In this document: positions 25,101-32,719 of the stretch, piece by piece | How the letters are laid out: each line of letters starts with the position of its first letter | Position numbering within the stretch: the stretch's first letter is position 1 | Source: Paenibacillus elgii NBRC 100335 | GTDB lineage: Bacteria > Bacillota > Bacilli > Paenibacillales > NBRC-103111 | Assembly: GCF_004000865.1 (NCBI RefSeq) | Contig: NZ_BIMB01000008.1 | Coordinates: 1 to 64,000, forward strand | Direction of reading: 5' to 3' | Length of the DNA stretch: 64,000 nt | Made by a program: the position numbers and the translations under genes | The notes under the pieces: model-generated | Seen by the model: the letters and a program-made list of their open reading frames with translations, nothing else | Databases searched by the model: none | What the model was told of the DNA's origin: nothing

Positions 25101-27810
25101 CCTGCCGCAGAGCGCAGCTTCGATTGATAATGTTGCTTATTTGCAGCAGCGTCTGATCGCGGTATGGGCCAAGGAAACGGCAAGCGCAGCGGACAAAAGC
25201 GTGTCGATTCACCGGCTGATCACGGCCGGCACGAACGGCATCGTGACGGATTCTCCGGCGGCAGCCTTCGATGCGCTCAAGGTGTACTCGAACCAGACCA
25301 CGCTGGTTCGCAAGCCGTATGTGATCGGCCACCGGGGCATTCCGTCGGAGGCGCCCGAAAATACGATTGAGAGCAACGAGCTTGCCGTCGATTACGGGGC
25401 GGACTTTATTGAGAACGACATGTACGTGACGACAGACGATCATCTGGTCATCATTCACGACGACGTGCTGCAAAATACGACGAACGGGTTCGGCAAGGTC
25501 GAGGACCATTCGCTGGAGCAGATCAAGGCGCTCAACGCGAGTAAGCCGAAGCCGGGCTATAAGGAAACGAAGGTGCCGACGCTGGACGAGCAGATCGATC
25601 TGGCCAAGCGACGCGGCATTATGGTATACGCCGAAATCAAAACAAGCAATCCGCGCGCGGTCGACGTGCTGGTGAAGCTGATCAAGGAGAAGAACGCGGA
25701 GCACCTGCTCAATGTCATGTCGTTCGATCCGAATCAGTTGAAGCGGTTCGCCGAGCAAATGCCTGGGATGCCGATAGGACTGCTGCACAGCGGCTTCGAT
25801 ACCTCGAACGTCAACAAATCGCTGCGCGAAACGTTGAAGATCGTTCAGAAGCAGAACGTTACGTATAACGTAGGGTATACCGGACTGAAGAAGGACTATA
25901 TGGAAGCGGCCAAGCACCGGGGCGTTTTTATTTCCCCGTGGACGATTAACATCGAGAAAGATTACAAAAGCATGTTCGCGATGGGCGTTTATGGCCTTAC
26001 GACCGACTATGCAAGCTACTCGAAAAACTGGGCCACCTCGGTTCTTCCTGAGAAGGACAAGTACGTGCTGGCGCAAAATGGAAGCATGGCCGTCACGGCG
26101 CAAGTGTATTCCTACGCTCGCGCAAAAACGATCGTCACGCCGGACATCGTTCTGCTGAACGGACAAGACGTCGTAGACGTGAACGGAGGCAAGGTTACAG
26201 CGAAAAAGCCGGGAACGGCGCACGCTTTATTAAGGTATACGGCGTCGATGGATGCAAGCAGCAAGTACGATCTGTATACGCAGCCCGTTATTTTTGAAGT
26301 GAAGGGCGACAACAGTAACGGCGGAGGCGACAACGGCGGAGGCGACAACGGCGGAGGCAACAACGGCGGAGGCGACAACGGCGGAGGCAACAACGGCGGA
26401 GGCAACAACGGCGGAGGCGACAACGGCGGAGGCGACAACGGCGGAGGCGACAACGGCGGAGGCAACAACGGCGGTGGAAACAACGGCGGAGGCAACAACG
26501 GCGGAGGCGACAACGGTGGAGGCAACAACGGCGAAGGCAACAACGGCGAGGGCAGCAGCGACAGCGATAGCAGCAGCACCGGTAGTACCGGCGGTACCGG
26601 CGGGAAGCCGACGGATGGCGTAGGTAAGCCTAACGTCCCTGCGGCCAAACCGGGAGCGGTGCTTGAAGCAACCGGCGGTAAATTAGACGCTGACACGCTG
26701 AAAGAAGCGTTCCGTGCCAACTCCGGCGTCGAAGTGAAATTTACCGGCGAAAAGCTGGAGCTGGCAGCGGCAGGCTTGTCCGATGCGAGCCGCAAGAACG
26801 GCGCGACGCTGGCGGTAACCGGGGATAGCGGCCGATATACGCTGCCATTGGACGCGCTGAAGCTGGAAGCTTTGGCTCGGCAGCTTGGCTCGGCGGTAAG
26901 CGATATGTCGATCCGTTTTGCGATCAAGAAGCTGAGCGGCAGCGAACACAACGAGATCAAGCTGGCTGCGAACGGCGCGTCGGTCGCAGACGGCGTCCAT
27001 CTCTCGGTGGAGGCGGCGAACAAAGAAGGACGCACGGTGCCGGTATCGTTCGGGTCCGCACCGATTACGTATCAATTGCTTCTTGGCCAAGCCGTGGACC
27101 GGTCCAAAGCGACCGGAGTCCTCTATGATCCGGCCACGAAACGGGTCCGGTTCGTTCCGACCCTCTTCGATACGAGGAACGGACAAACGGCTGCGACGCT
27201 GAAGCGGAGCGGGAACGGCACATTTGCCATTATCGAAATGAACAAAAGCTTTGCGGATATGGCAAACCATTGGGCACAAGCGGATGTCGAGCTGCTCGCT
27301 AATAAGCTCGTTGTTGAAGGGGTTAGCGACAACCGGTTCGAAGGCGATCGTCCGATCACCCGCTCGGAATTCGCGGCGCTGCTTGTCCGCGCATTGGGCC
27401 TCAGTCCTGTGACGGCACAAGGCGGATTCAACGATGTGGCTCCCGGAGCCTGGTATGCGGAGGATGTAGCGGCCGCAGCGGCAGCAGGACTCATCAGCGG
27501 ATATGAGGACGGTTCGTTCCGTCCGGACCGGCAAATTAAGCGCGAAGAACAGGCGGCCATGCTGATCCGCGCCATGTCTTATGCAGGATTGGAGACACAG
27601 CTATCGCAGGCGAAGCAGAGCGAGGTTTTGGCGCCGTTTAAGGACGGCGGTCGCTTGGGCTGGGCGAAGGCCGAAGTAGCTGCAGCGATTCATGCCGGTC
27701 TGATGAACGGAATGACGGCGGAGACGCTCGAAGCGGATGGAATTGCAACGCGGGCTCAATCCGTGGTAATGCTGAAGCGTTTCTTAAGTAAAGCGAACTA
27801 TATCAATTAA
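22138..27810 (+). CDS. Giant S-layer-anchored glycerophosphodiester phosphodiesterase (GDPD-SLH)
   Basis: An 1890-residue exported protein. The signal peptide ends near AEAADT. A CBM9-like domain follows (about 37-245; PVIDGQLDESVWS), then two concanavalin/LamG-like modules (about 255-450 and 640-825) with Ig-like stretches between them. A degenerate GDPD-like barrel (about 840-1055, ending NGIVTDSPAAAFDAL) precedes an intact GDPD domain (about 1060-1300) with catalytic HRG, ENT, END and HDD (IGHRGIPSEAPENTIESNE; HLVIIHDDVLQ). A GGG(D/N)N repeat linker (about 1395-1472) and three C-terminal SLH repeats (MNKSFADMANHWAQADVELL onward) complete it. It probably cleaves glycerophosphodiesters or teichoic-acid-derived polymer at the wall. 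Both GDPD copies in one chain suggest an ancient duplication. Confidence 0.88.
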   Translation: MIRHAKSFYVFLIIALLSGTIPVGLVPGQAEAADTGRKSMIAKKTKNAPVIDGQLDESVWSIDQPLTVRTGEGISKESKFGLLWDNQYLYIGVKADDDTLIHNGPGYWFEQDNINLFFDPTNHRSAPFASEDMQLGFVYQPGATTPEFHFGAALNNHSGKDEKKILRAIRTTGSGWTLEVAVPWDMLQLDPRRNKQFGLEVGTTDRYDAADPAKQRSSYWSAYNTTSFWNDTSGYGTVKLDDGNPVTGAVNPVLLQETFDGTPSGQLPFGWISDVNAGSDPFTVVQDTYGNGRMVFDGSASGKQGRAIAPVQWDNYVIEADVRFEKVLDAGRWASLMFRGAASGKAPYNQMAVRQNGTYEIAYRKPDNAWFSPTPMSGIWKPLALNNDYTMKVRVFDNNVKEYIKAKSDADFTLLTDKTLSPNVLLERGKIGLQADQSKVSFDNVKVTRITADRLNLAIPPTMEALTGPLSVTGNVYFSDGVTEAVYSDRLKLYSSDESTIKIVDGKLYPVKAGKATIQSVFTNAEAAQEVTVTPSATGAKVVSLKHNEGYVLGTAGGTIDLQSIVFQSELSDFTSGPLSGDRLIWSSNSSGITIENGKISVKQKGVHTLTASIDSVSVPILVVAKEAGDAEYVLYEENFDALPYGALPPGWTRIEGTTPSAAVVKAGAFELNASSAPDNPSRVLLPDYLKLFGNYKIEADVTHLSANDAARWNSIMFRIQNNDHPYYQMAVRKDATASNGVEFAERTPSNGWNVTDRGSNNEAIDPAKMYRYTVKAYGNRVQELIDNRVMVNSDAASAYAKGGIGLQANGSRMKVDNIRITLQQEALPPMPTDRFVNVTEPETKISLAPSVVKEVRSGADLASLNGPALPATVILHVNPELKVTDPSGANVLGSLDEVLASLGTRMIPAFYVKDEQAADKLTDYVQRTELEDAFVVSDRGELVKRVRTSYPMIRGIVDYSAAPAPMTQESLLDIRRKTTVNQAKIAILPQSAASIDNVAYLQQRLIAVWAKETASAADKSVSIHRLITAGTNGIVTDSPAAAFDALKVYSNQTTLVRKPYVIGHRGIPSEAPENTIESNELAVDYGADFIENDMYVTTDDHLVIIHDDVLQNTTNGFGKVEDHSLEQIKALNASKPKPGYKETKVPTLDEQIDLAKRRGIMVYAEIKTSNPRAVDVLVKLIKEKNAEHLLNVMSFDPNQLKRFAEQMPGMPIGLLHSGFDTSNVNKSLRETLKIVQKQNVTYNVGYTGLKKDYMEAAKHRGVFISPWTINIEKDYKSMFAMGVYGLTTDYASYSKNWATSVLPEKDKYVLAQNGSMAVTAQVYSYARAKTIVTPDIVLLNGQDVVDVNGGKVTAKKPGTAHALLRYTASMDASSKYDLYTQPVIFEVKGDNSNGGGDNGGGDNGGGNNGGGDNGGGNNGGGNNGGGDNGGGDNGGGDNGGGNNGGGNNGGGNNGGGDNGGGNNGEGNNGEGSSDSDSSSTGSTGGTGGKPTDGVGKPNVPAAKPGAVLEATGGKLDADTLKEAFRANSGVEVKFTGEKLELAAAGLSDASRKNGATLAVTGDSGRYTLPLDALKLEALARQLGSAVSDMSIRFAIKKLSGSEHNEIKLAANGASVADGVHLSVEAANKEGRTVPVSFGSAPITYQLLLGQAVDRSKATGVLYDPATKRVRFVPTLFDTRNGQTAATLKRSGNGTFAIIEMNKSFADMANHWAQADVELLANKLVVEGVSDNRFEGDRPITRSEFAALLVRALGLSPVTAQGGFNDVAPGAWYAEDVAAAAAAGLISGYEDGSFRPDRQIKREEQAAMLIRAMSYAGLETQLSQAKQSEVLAPFKDGGRLGWAKAEVAAAIHAGLMNGMTAETLEADGIATRAQSVVMLKRFLSKANYIN
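26320..26553 (+). repeat. 15-bp tandem repeat encoding GGG(D/N)N linker
   Basis: About 14 copies of a GGCGGAGGC-RACAAC unit plus two GEG variants, nearly identical at the DNA level. This coding minisatellite is likely to vary in copy number between strains. Confidence 0.95.
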
Positions 27811-27842
27811 CTTACGAAAATGAAGCTTTGTTGGAAGCAAGT

Positions 27843-27868
27843 CTGCCCGGGCTGCCAAGCCTGGGCAG
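27843..27868 (+). terminator. Hairpin after the GDPD-SLH gene
   Basis: CTGCCCGGGCT, loop GCCA, AGCCTGGGCAG. It is a very stable 11-bp stem but has no T run, so it is a candidate factor-assisted terminator or mRNA stabiliser. Confidence 0.5.
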
Positions 27869-27879
27869 CGATATTGTGC

Positions 27880-27929
27880 AAAAAAGCCCGTTAAATTTGC
27901 CCCTTCCAAGTCGAAAAGGGGAGCGGGCT
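27880..27929 (-). terminator. Terminator oriented for minus-strand transcription
   Basis: AGCCCG (27885-27890) and CGGGCT (27924-27929) enclose CCCCTT/AAGGGG. The run of A before the left arm is a T run on the minus strand. No minus-strand gene ends here. Confidence 0.6.
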
Positions 27930-28001
27930 ATTGGCGTTTATCGTATAATCGAGTTAGGAACGAAAACAGTTTCCCCGGCTGGACGGGATGGAGGTTGGAA
28001 A

Positions 28002-28361
28002 ATGAAGGTCAGACGAATTGTTGCCAATATTGACACCCGGAAGATCGAGGCAGCCAAAAGCTTTTATCACGACGTGCTCGGCCTCGATCTATTGATGGAC
28101 CATGGATGGATCGCCACTTATGGCTCGAACGAGGTGATGAGCGTTCAAATCAGCTTCGCCTCGGAAGGGGGTTCCGGCACGCCTACGCCAGACCTGTCCA
28201 TTGAAGTCGACGACATAGAGGCTGCGCTCGAACGCGTGAAGAGAGCCGGATTTGCGGTCGAATACGGCCCGATGAACGAGCCGTGGGGCGTTCGGCGCTT
28301 CTTTGTCCGGGACCCGTTCGGCAAGCTTGTCAACATCCTTGCACATGTCCAGGCGGACTAA
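28002..28361 (+). CDS. VOC-family (glyoxalase/bleomycin-resistance fold) protein
   Basis: A 119-residue single-module VOC protein with VRRIVANIDTRKIEAAKSFYHDVLGLDLLMDHG at the N-terminus and VRDPFGKLVNILAHV at the C-terminus, both typical of the paired beta-alpha-beta-beta-beta units. Members bind metal and act as lyases, dioxygenases or drug-binding proteins; the substrate here is unknown. The frame opens at 27828, but GGAGGTTGG lies just before ATG 28002 and the upstream residues do not match the family. A TATAAT at 27944-27949 is a possible -10 box. The next gene follows after 103 bases. Confidence 0.85.
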   Translation: MKVRRIVANIDTRKIEAAKSFYHDVLGLDLLMDHGWIATYGSNEVMSVQISFASEGGSGTPTPDLSIEVDDIEAALERVKRAGFAVEYGPMNEPWGVRRFFVRDPFGKLVNILAHVQAD

Positions 28362-28464
28362 ATCGTTATAACGATTTTCCCCGTCTTCTTCCTGCAACCT
28401 ATATCCTCGCTGAGATCGTATAGGGGGTGTAGGATATAACTGGAAATGCAGGGGAGGAACCGAC

Positions 28465-29286
28465 GTGATTGTAGAACTGGATGTAAACGAATACTCGAAA
28501 ATAACGCCTCTGTTGTCGGAGGAGGACAAAACGAATGTTGCGCTGATGAGCATTGTGGCAGGCAACAACAAGGGCAAAATTTTCGTCGACGATTCTGAGC
28601 ATCCAAGAACGGCCATGATCTGGGCGATCGCGAGCATCGCTTTTTTCGCAGGAGATTGCCGCAATTCCGAATTTACCGCTCATTTGAATTCGTATATGGG
28701 CCGGAAAATAAAACAGGATTCCTTGGATATCATCGGGGGCACCTGGTTCACCATTGCGGTTGGGGACGAAGCCTGGGACAAGGCTTTAAATGAAGCGTTA
28801 ACAGACTACGAATTGGTTGAGGGCGAGGATTTGGAATTTGATTTTGCGGCGGACCGCTATTCGATGCTCAGGCAGGCGCAGGCGGAAAGCCGTATTCAGG
28901 TAACACCGCTCGATGCCGAGCTCTTAAACGATCCGGAAAATGACTTCGTTCTCGAAGACTTGAACGAATTCTGGAATTCGCCCGGCGACTTTATGGACAA
29001 AGGGTTCGGCTACTGCGTGTTGAAGGACGGGATCGTGCAGAGCGTCTGCTTCTCTGGCTATGTTTACGGGAACGGACATGACCTTGTCGTCCGCACCTAC
29101 GAGGAAGAGGAGCGGCAGAAGGGGCTCGGAGCGGCGGTCACCTTCGCTTATCTCGATCATTGCGTCCGCAGCGGTCTGGTGCCTCATTGGACGACGGATG
29201 AGGAGAATGAGGCGTCCATTGCGCTGGCCAACAAATGCGGTTTCGTGCTGAAGGAGAAGTCGAAAATATACGAATTCGAATTTTAG
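28465..29286 (+). CDS. GNAT-family N-acetyltransferase (GNAT_acetyltran type)
   Basis: A 273-residue protein. The C-terminal half (about 150-273) is a GNAT fold with the acetyl-CoA loop EEERQKGLGAAVTFAYLDHC and the terminal ANKCGFVLKEKSKIYEF strand. The N-terminal half (ITPLLSEEDKTNVALMSIVAGNNKGKIFVDD) matches the family of larger Bacillus GNAT proteins in which an N-terminal GNAT-like domain is duplicated. Substrate is unknown. The GTG start is preceded by GGGGAGGAA. A TATATCC/GGATATA inverted repeat at 28400-28438 lies just upstream and could be an operator. A terminator follows. Confidence 0.8.
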   Translation: MIVELDVNEYSKITPLLSEEDKTNVALMSIVAGNNKGKIFVDDSEHPRTAMIWAIASIAFFAGDCRNSEFTAHLNSYMGRKIKQDSLDIIGGTWFTIAVGDEAWDKALNEALTDYELVEGEDLEFDFAADRYSMLRQAQAESRIQVTPLDAELLNDPENDFVLEDLNEFWNSPGDFMDKGFGYCVLKDGIVQSVCFSGYVYGNGHDLVVRTYEEEERQKGLGAAVTFAYLDHCVRSGLVPHWTTDEENEASIALANKCGFVLKEKSKIYEFEF

Positions 29287-29306
29287 CTTATTCGTAGGGC
29301 GCTTAA

Positions 29307-29345
29307 GGGGGAGCATCGGTAGAACCGAATGGCTTCCTCTTTTTT
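29307..29345 (+). terminator. Terminator of the GNAT gene
   Basis: GGGGAGC and TCGGT pair with ACCGA and GCTTCCTC around an AGA loop, followed by T's. Confidence 0.75.
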
Positions 29346-29504
29346 CATGTCTTCAATTCGCAGAAAAGTAGATTTTTCGGCCTACAAAAATTGCCGGGTC
29401 CATACATTGGAAAAAAGGAAAATCGCGAATGTTGTCGAATTTACAATGATGCATGACTTCACGACTAAAAACAAGCCGAAGCGGTATTCGAGATATACAA
29501 ATTA

Positions 29505-29532
29505 TTGACTTAATGATGAATTATAGTATAAT
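29505..29532 (+). promoter_or_regulatory. Sigma-A promoter of the permease leader
   Basis: TTGACT, a 16-base spacer and TATAAT. The transcript would start near 29540, about 205 bases before the permease start codon. Between the GNAT terminator (29345) and this promoter nothing else is recognised. Confidence 0.75.
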
Positions 29533-29560
29533 AGGAAAAAATTACAAAATTCAGTTTTAT

Positions 29561-29640
29561 AGCTCTGTTTAGCTTATAGTCTATAGAAAAGAGCTTGGCG
29601 TGAAGGCGAAATGTCCGGACATGCTAAGTTTTTTATTTTT
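29561..29640 (+). promoter_or_regulatory. Leader attenuator of the amino-acid permease (unassigned)
   Basis: An upstream hairpin pairs AGCTCT (29561-29566) with AGAGCT (29590-29595). A terminator pairs CTTGGCGTG (29594-29602) with CATGCTAAG (29620-29628) and ends in TTTTTTATTTTT. The two stems share bases 29594-29595, so their full forms compete. I do not recognise a lysine, c-di-AMP, purine or T-box consensus. Confidence 0.65.
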
Positions 29641-29695
29641 AGCAAGAATGATTGCGGAGGGGAGTCCTAGGAAACAGCCATTTTAACAAAATAAT

Positions 29696-29709
29696 TGTAA
29701 GCGTTTACT
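29696..29709 (+). promoter_or_regulatory. CcpA cre site
   Basis: TGTAAGCGTTTACT matches 13 of 14 cre consensus positions. It lies inside the transcribed leader, so CcpA binding would act as a roadblock. Confidence 0.7.
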
Positions 29710-29744
29710 AGAAAATGACATTATTGGAAGTGGGGTATTGTTAT

Positions 29745-31160
29745 ATGGCTAATGCAATCGAGGAGAAGGACAACCGTCTCAAGCGTTCCATGAAAAGCCG
29801 GCATATGTTTATGATTTCGCTCGGCGGGGCCATCGGCACGGGCTTGTTTGTCAGTACGGGGTACTTGATCAATCAAGCCGGGCCGGGCGGAGTCGTTCTG
29901 GCCTATTTGGCCGGCGGACTTCTTATGTATCTGGTCATGCTGTGTTTGGCCGAGCTGGCGGTCGTGATGCCCGTGACGGGTTCTTTTCAGGCCTATACGA
30001 CCAAGTTTATAGGTCCGGCAACCGGGTTTACGATCGGCTGGCTGTATTGGATCAACTGGATTGTCGCCGTCGGCTCCGAATGGGTCGGGGCCGGGATTCT
30101 GATGACCCGATGGTTCCCGGACGTGCCCTCGTGGGTGTGGATCTCGGTGTTCATTGTGCTGATGTTCCTGCTAAACGCCTTTTCCGCGAGTATTTTTGCC
30201 GAATCCGAATTCTGGTTCTCCGGCATTAAAGTGACGACGATCATGCTGTTCATTTTGTTAGGGCTGGCCGCTATCGTGGGACTTATGCCATTCGAGGGAT
30301 TGAATGCGGCACCGATCCGTTCGGGCTTCGCCCATGACGGAGGGCTATTCCCCAATGGGTTTATTCCCGTATTTATGACGATGGTGGCCGTCAATTTCAG
30401 CTATCAGGGGACGGAGCTTATCGGCATTGCCGCGGGAGAGAGTGAGAACCCCGAGGAGTCGGTTCCGAGGGCGACTAGAAATACGATTTGGAGAATTTTA
30501 TTTCTATTCGTGACGTCGGTCATTGTCCTCGGTTCGCTGATTCCGTGGCAGGAGGCCGGATTGACGGACAGTCCGTTTGTGCTTGTTTTTGATAAAATGG
30601 GCATTCCGTTTGCCGCCGATATTATGAATTTTGTTATTTTGACGGCGCTGCTTTCGGCGAGCAACTCCGGGCTGTATGCTTCCTCGCGGATGCTGTGGGC
30701 GCTCTCCAAAAGCAATATGGCCAGTCCTTACTTAAGCAAGCTGACCCCTCAAGGCGTACCGTTTCGGGCGCTTACCGTCAGCGCCGTTATTGCGTCGCTC
30801 GCCTTGATTTCAAGCGTCGTGGCCCCGGACACCGTATTTTTGTGGCTGAGCGGCATATCCGGCTTTGCCGGAATTTTGGTTTGGATGGGAGTCGCCTTAT
30901 CGCAATATTTGTTCCGCCGACGTTATATCGCCGAAGGGAACAGCGTTCACGATTTGAAGTACAGGGTCAAGCTGTTTCCTTTTGTGCCTATTTTCGCGAT
31001 CATCCTGTGCATCGTTGCGCTGGTAGGGCTTGCCTTCGACCAAGAGCAAAAAATCGCTCTTTACTACGGAATCCCGTTTACGATCATTTGCTATTTGGTT
31101 CACTATCTGTTTTACCGGCACAAGCACCCGAAGCAAGAGCAGGCGGAGAAAAGCTTATAA
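29745..31160 (+). CDS. Amino-acid permease (APC superfamily)
   Basis: A 471-residue, twelve-helix amino-acid:proton symporter. The N-terminus NRLKRSMKSRHMFMISLGGAIGTGLF is the characteristic consensus of the LysP/RocE/AlaP permeases, and ESENPEESVPRA is the conserved cytoplasmic loop. The amino acid carried is not evident. ATG 29715 opens the frame, but ATG 29745 is preceded by GGAAGTGGGG and starts the family-typical tail. It is expressed from its own promoter through an attenuator and a cre site, so both nutrient sensing and carbon catabolite control are likely. A strong terminator follows. Confidence 0.9.
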   Translation: MANAIEEKDNRLKRSMKSRHMFMISLGGAIGTGLFVSTGYLINQAGPGGVVLAYLAGGLLMYLVMLCLAELAVVMPVTGSFQAYTTKFIGPATGFTIGWLYWINWIVAVGSEWVGAGILMTRWFPDVPSWVWISVFIVLMFLLNAFSASIFAESEFWFSGIKVTTIMLFILLGLAAIVGLMPFEGLNAAPIRSGFAHDGGLFPNGFIPVFMTMVAVNFSYQGTELIGIAAGESENPEESVPRATRNTIWRILFLFVTSVIVLGSLIPWQEAGLTDSPFVLVFDKMGIPFAADIMNFVILTALLSASNSGLYASSRMLWALSKSNMASPYLSKLTPQGVPFRALTVSAVIASLALISSVVAPDTVFLWLSGISGFAGILVWMGVALSQYLFRRRYIAEGNSVHDLKYRVKLFPFVPIFAIILCIVALVGLAFDQEQKIALYYGIPFTIICYLVHYLFYRHKHPKQEQAEKSL

Positions 31161-31179
31161 AAGGGCTCTCGAAGCCCCC

Positions 31180-31220
31180 AAAGGTCTATGGAAGATTACC
31201 TTTCATAGGCCTTTTCTTTT
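31180..31220 (+). terminator. Terminator of the permease gene
   Basis: AAAGGTCTATG pairs with CATAGGCCTTT (one G-U), followed by TCTTTT. Confidence 0.85.
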
Positions 31221-31288
31221 GCCGGGACTACAGTCGGCGCGAGTCTCTCGCTTTACACGGGGGAATCGGTTTGCTAGAATAGGATCTA

Positions 31289-31324
31289 ATTGTTAACCAG
31301 TTATAATTTATTTAGGTTAACAAT
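31289..31324 (+). promoter_or_regulatory. BirA operator of the biotin operon
   Basis: ATTGTTAACC, 16 bases, GGTTAACAAT: perfect 10-bp arms matching the Firmicute BirA box. A TATAAT at 31302-31307 sits between the arms, so biotinyl-AMP-bound BirA would cover the promoter. Confidence 0.95.
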
Positions 31325-31351
31325 AAAATGCGATAAGGGCGGTGATCGGTG

Positions 31352-32719
31352 ATGGAAACGGCCACAACCTGCGAAGAGCTGGCAGCTTGGAATAAGGCGT
31401 ACTTATGGCATCCGTTTACACAGATGAAGGACTACGTTAAAAGCGAGCCTCTCATTATCGAACGGGGCGAAGGCATCTTGCTTTACGATGTTCGGGGGCG
31501 CGCTTACTATGACGGGTTTTCGTCGGTCTGGCTCAACGTGCACGGACACAACGTTCCCGAGTTGAACGAAGCGGTAACGTCCCAACTGGCGAAAGTCGCT
31601 CACTCGACTCTGCTCGGCATGGCCAATGTGCCGGCGATCGAGCTGGCTGCGAACCTGGTGCGTATCGCTCCGAAACGGCTGACGAAGGTGTTTTATTCCG
31701 ATGCCGGTGCGACTGGCGTGGAGATTGCGCTCAAGATGGCGTTCCAGTACTGGCACAACCGGGGCATCGGCCGCAAAACGAAATTTATTACGATGAACCA
31801 GGCTTACCACGGGGATACGCTCGGCGCCGTTAGCGTCGGTGCGATTCCGCTATACCACGATGTCTTCCGGCCGCTGCTGTTTTCCTCTTACGTCATACCT
31901 TATCCTTACGCTTACCGCACTGCGGGCGGGGCTTCCGCGGCGATGGAAGCAACGCTGTCCGCGCTGCGGGAGCTGCTGGAGTCGCGGGCGGACGAGATTG
32001 CGGCGCTCCTTGTGGAGCCTGTCGTGCAAGGCGCGAGCGGCATCATCGTCATGCCGCAAGGATGCTTGCGCGAGATTGCCGCGCTGTGCCGCAAGCACGA
32101 CGTGCTGCTGATCGCCGACGAGGTGGCGACAGGCTTCGGCCGCACCGGAGCGATGTTCGCCTGCGATTTGGAGGGCGTATCGCCCGACTTGATGGTCGTC
32201 GGCAAAGGATTAACCGGCGGCTATCTGCCGTTGGCTGCGACGCTGGCAACTGATGAGATATATGCTGCTTTTTATGCGGACTACTCGGAGCAAAAAACGT
32301 TTTTTCACGGTCACTCGTATACGGGCAATCCACTTGGCTGCGCCGTCGCGCTGGCCAGCCTCCGGCTTCTCGAAGAACGGAAGATGATACATACGGTAAA
32401 TGCAAAGGCTGCATTCGCGGCGAAGAAATTGGCTCTGCTTGCCGATTGGCCGCATGTCGGCGAGATCCGGCAGCAAGGTCTGATGATCGGGATCGAGCTT
32501 GTCCGGGATAAAAAGTCCCGCGAGCCTTATGTCTGGACGGACCGCATCGGCGTCCGCGTCAGCATGCGGGCGCGAGAGCTCGGCATGCTGACCCGCCCGC
32601 TCGGCAACGTAGTTGTTTTGATCCCGCCTCTCGCCAGTACGGAAGCGGAGCTGGCAGCGATGACGGATATTTTGGCCGCTGCGATCTGCGACGTCACCGA
32701 GGAAGGCTGGGGAGCGTGA
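31352..32719 (+). CDS. bioA: Adenosylmethionine-8-amino-7-oxononanoate aminotransferase
   Basis: BioA, a PLP-dependent transaminase turning KAPA into DAPA with S-adenosylmethionine as amino donor. It is 455 residues. Family markers are WHPFTQMKDY at the N-terminus, the DEVATGFGRTG motif whose Asp contacts PLP, and the Schiff-base Lys in VVGKGLTGGYLPLA. GTG 31349 and ATG 31352 are both possible. I use the ATG because the ribosome site GGGCGGTGATC is well spaced from it. It is the first gene of the operon, directly behind the BirA operator, and its stop overlaps the bioD start. Confidence 0.95.
   Translation: METATTCEELAAWNKAYLWHPFTQMKDYVKSEPLIIERGEGILLYDVRGRAYYDGFSSVWLNVHGHNVPELNEAVTSQLAKVAHSTLLGMANVPAIELAANLVRIAPKRLTKVFYSDAGATGVEIALKMAFQYWHNRGIGRKTKFITMNQAYHGDTLGAVSVGAIPLYHDVFRPLLFSSYVIPYPYAYRTAGGASAAMEATLSALRELLESRADEIAALLVEPVVQGASGIIVMPQGCLREIAALCRKHDVLLIADEVATGFGRTGAMFACDLEGVSPDLMVVGKGLTGGYLPLAATLATDEIYAAFYADYSEQKTFFHGHSYTGNPLGCAVALASLRLLEERKMIHTVNAKAAFAAKKLALLADWPHVGEIRQQGLMIGIELVRDKKSREPYVWTDRIGVRVSMRARELGMLTRPLGNVVVLIPPLASTEAELAAMTDILAAAICDVTEEGWGA

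Noticed and set aside
24799-26223. 474-residue minus-strand ORF over the GDPD-SLH gene
   Set aside because: Shadow frame of high-GC coding sequence with no recognisable domain.
26320-26553. Could be a CRISPR array
   Set aside because: 15-bp contiguous units without spacers, in frame with the GDPD-SLH gene.
29539-29640. Lysine, c-di-AMP (ydaO), purine or T-box element in the permease leader
   Set aside because: None of the conserved cores of these classes could be found.
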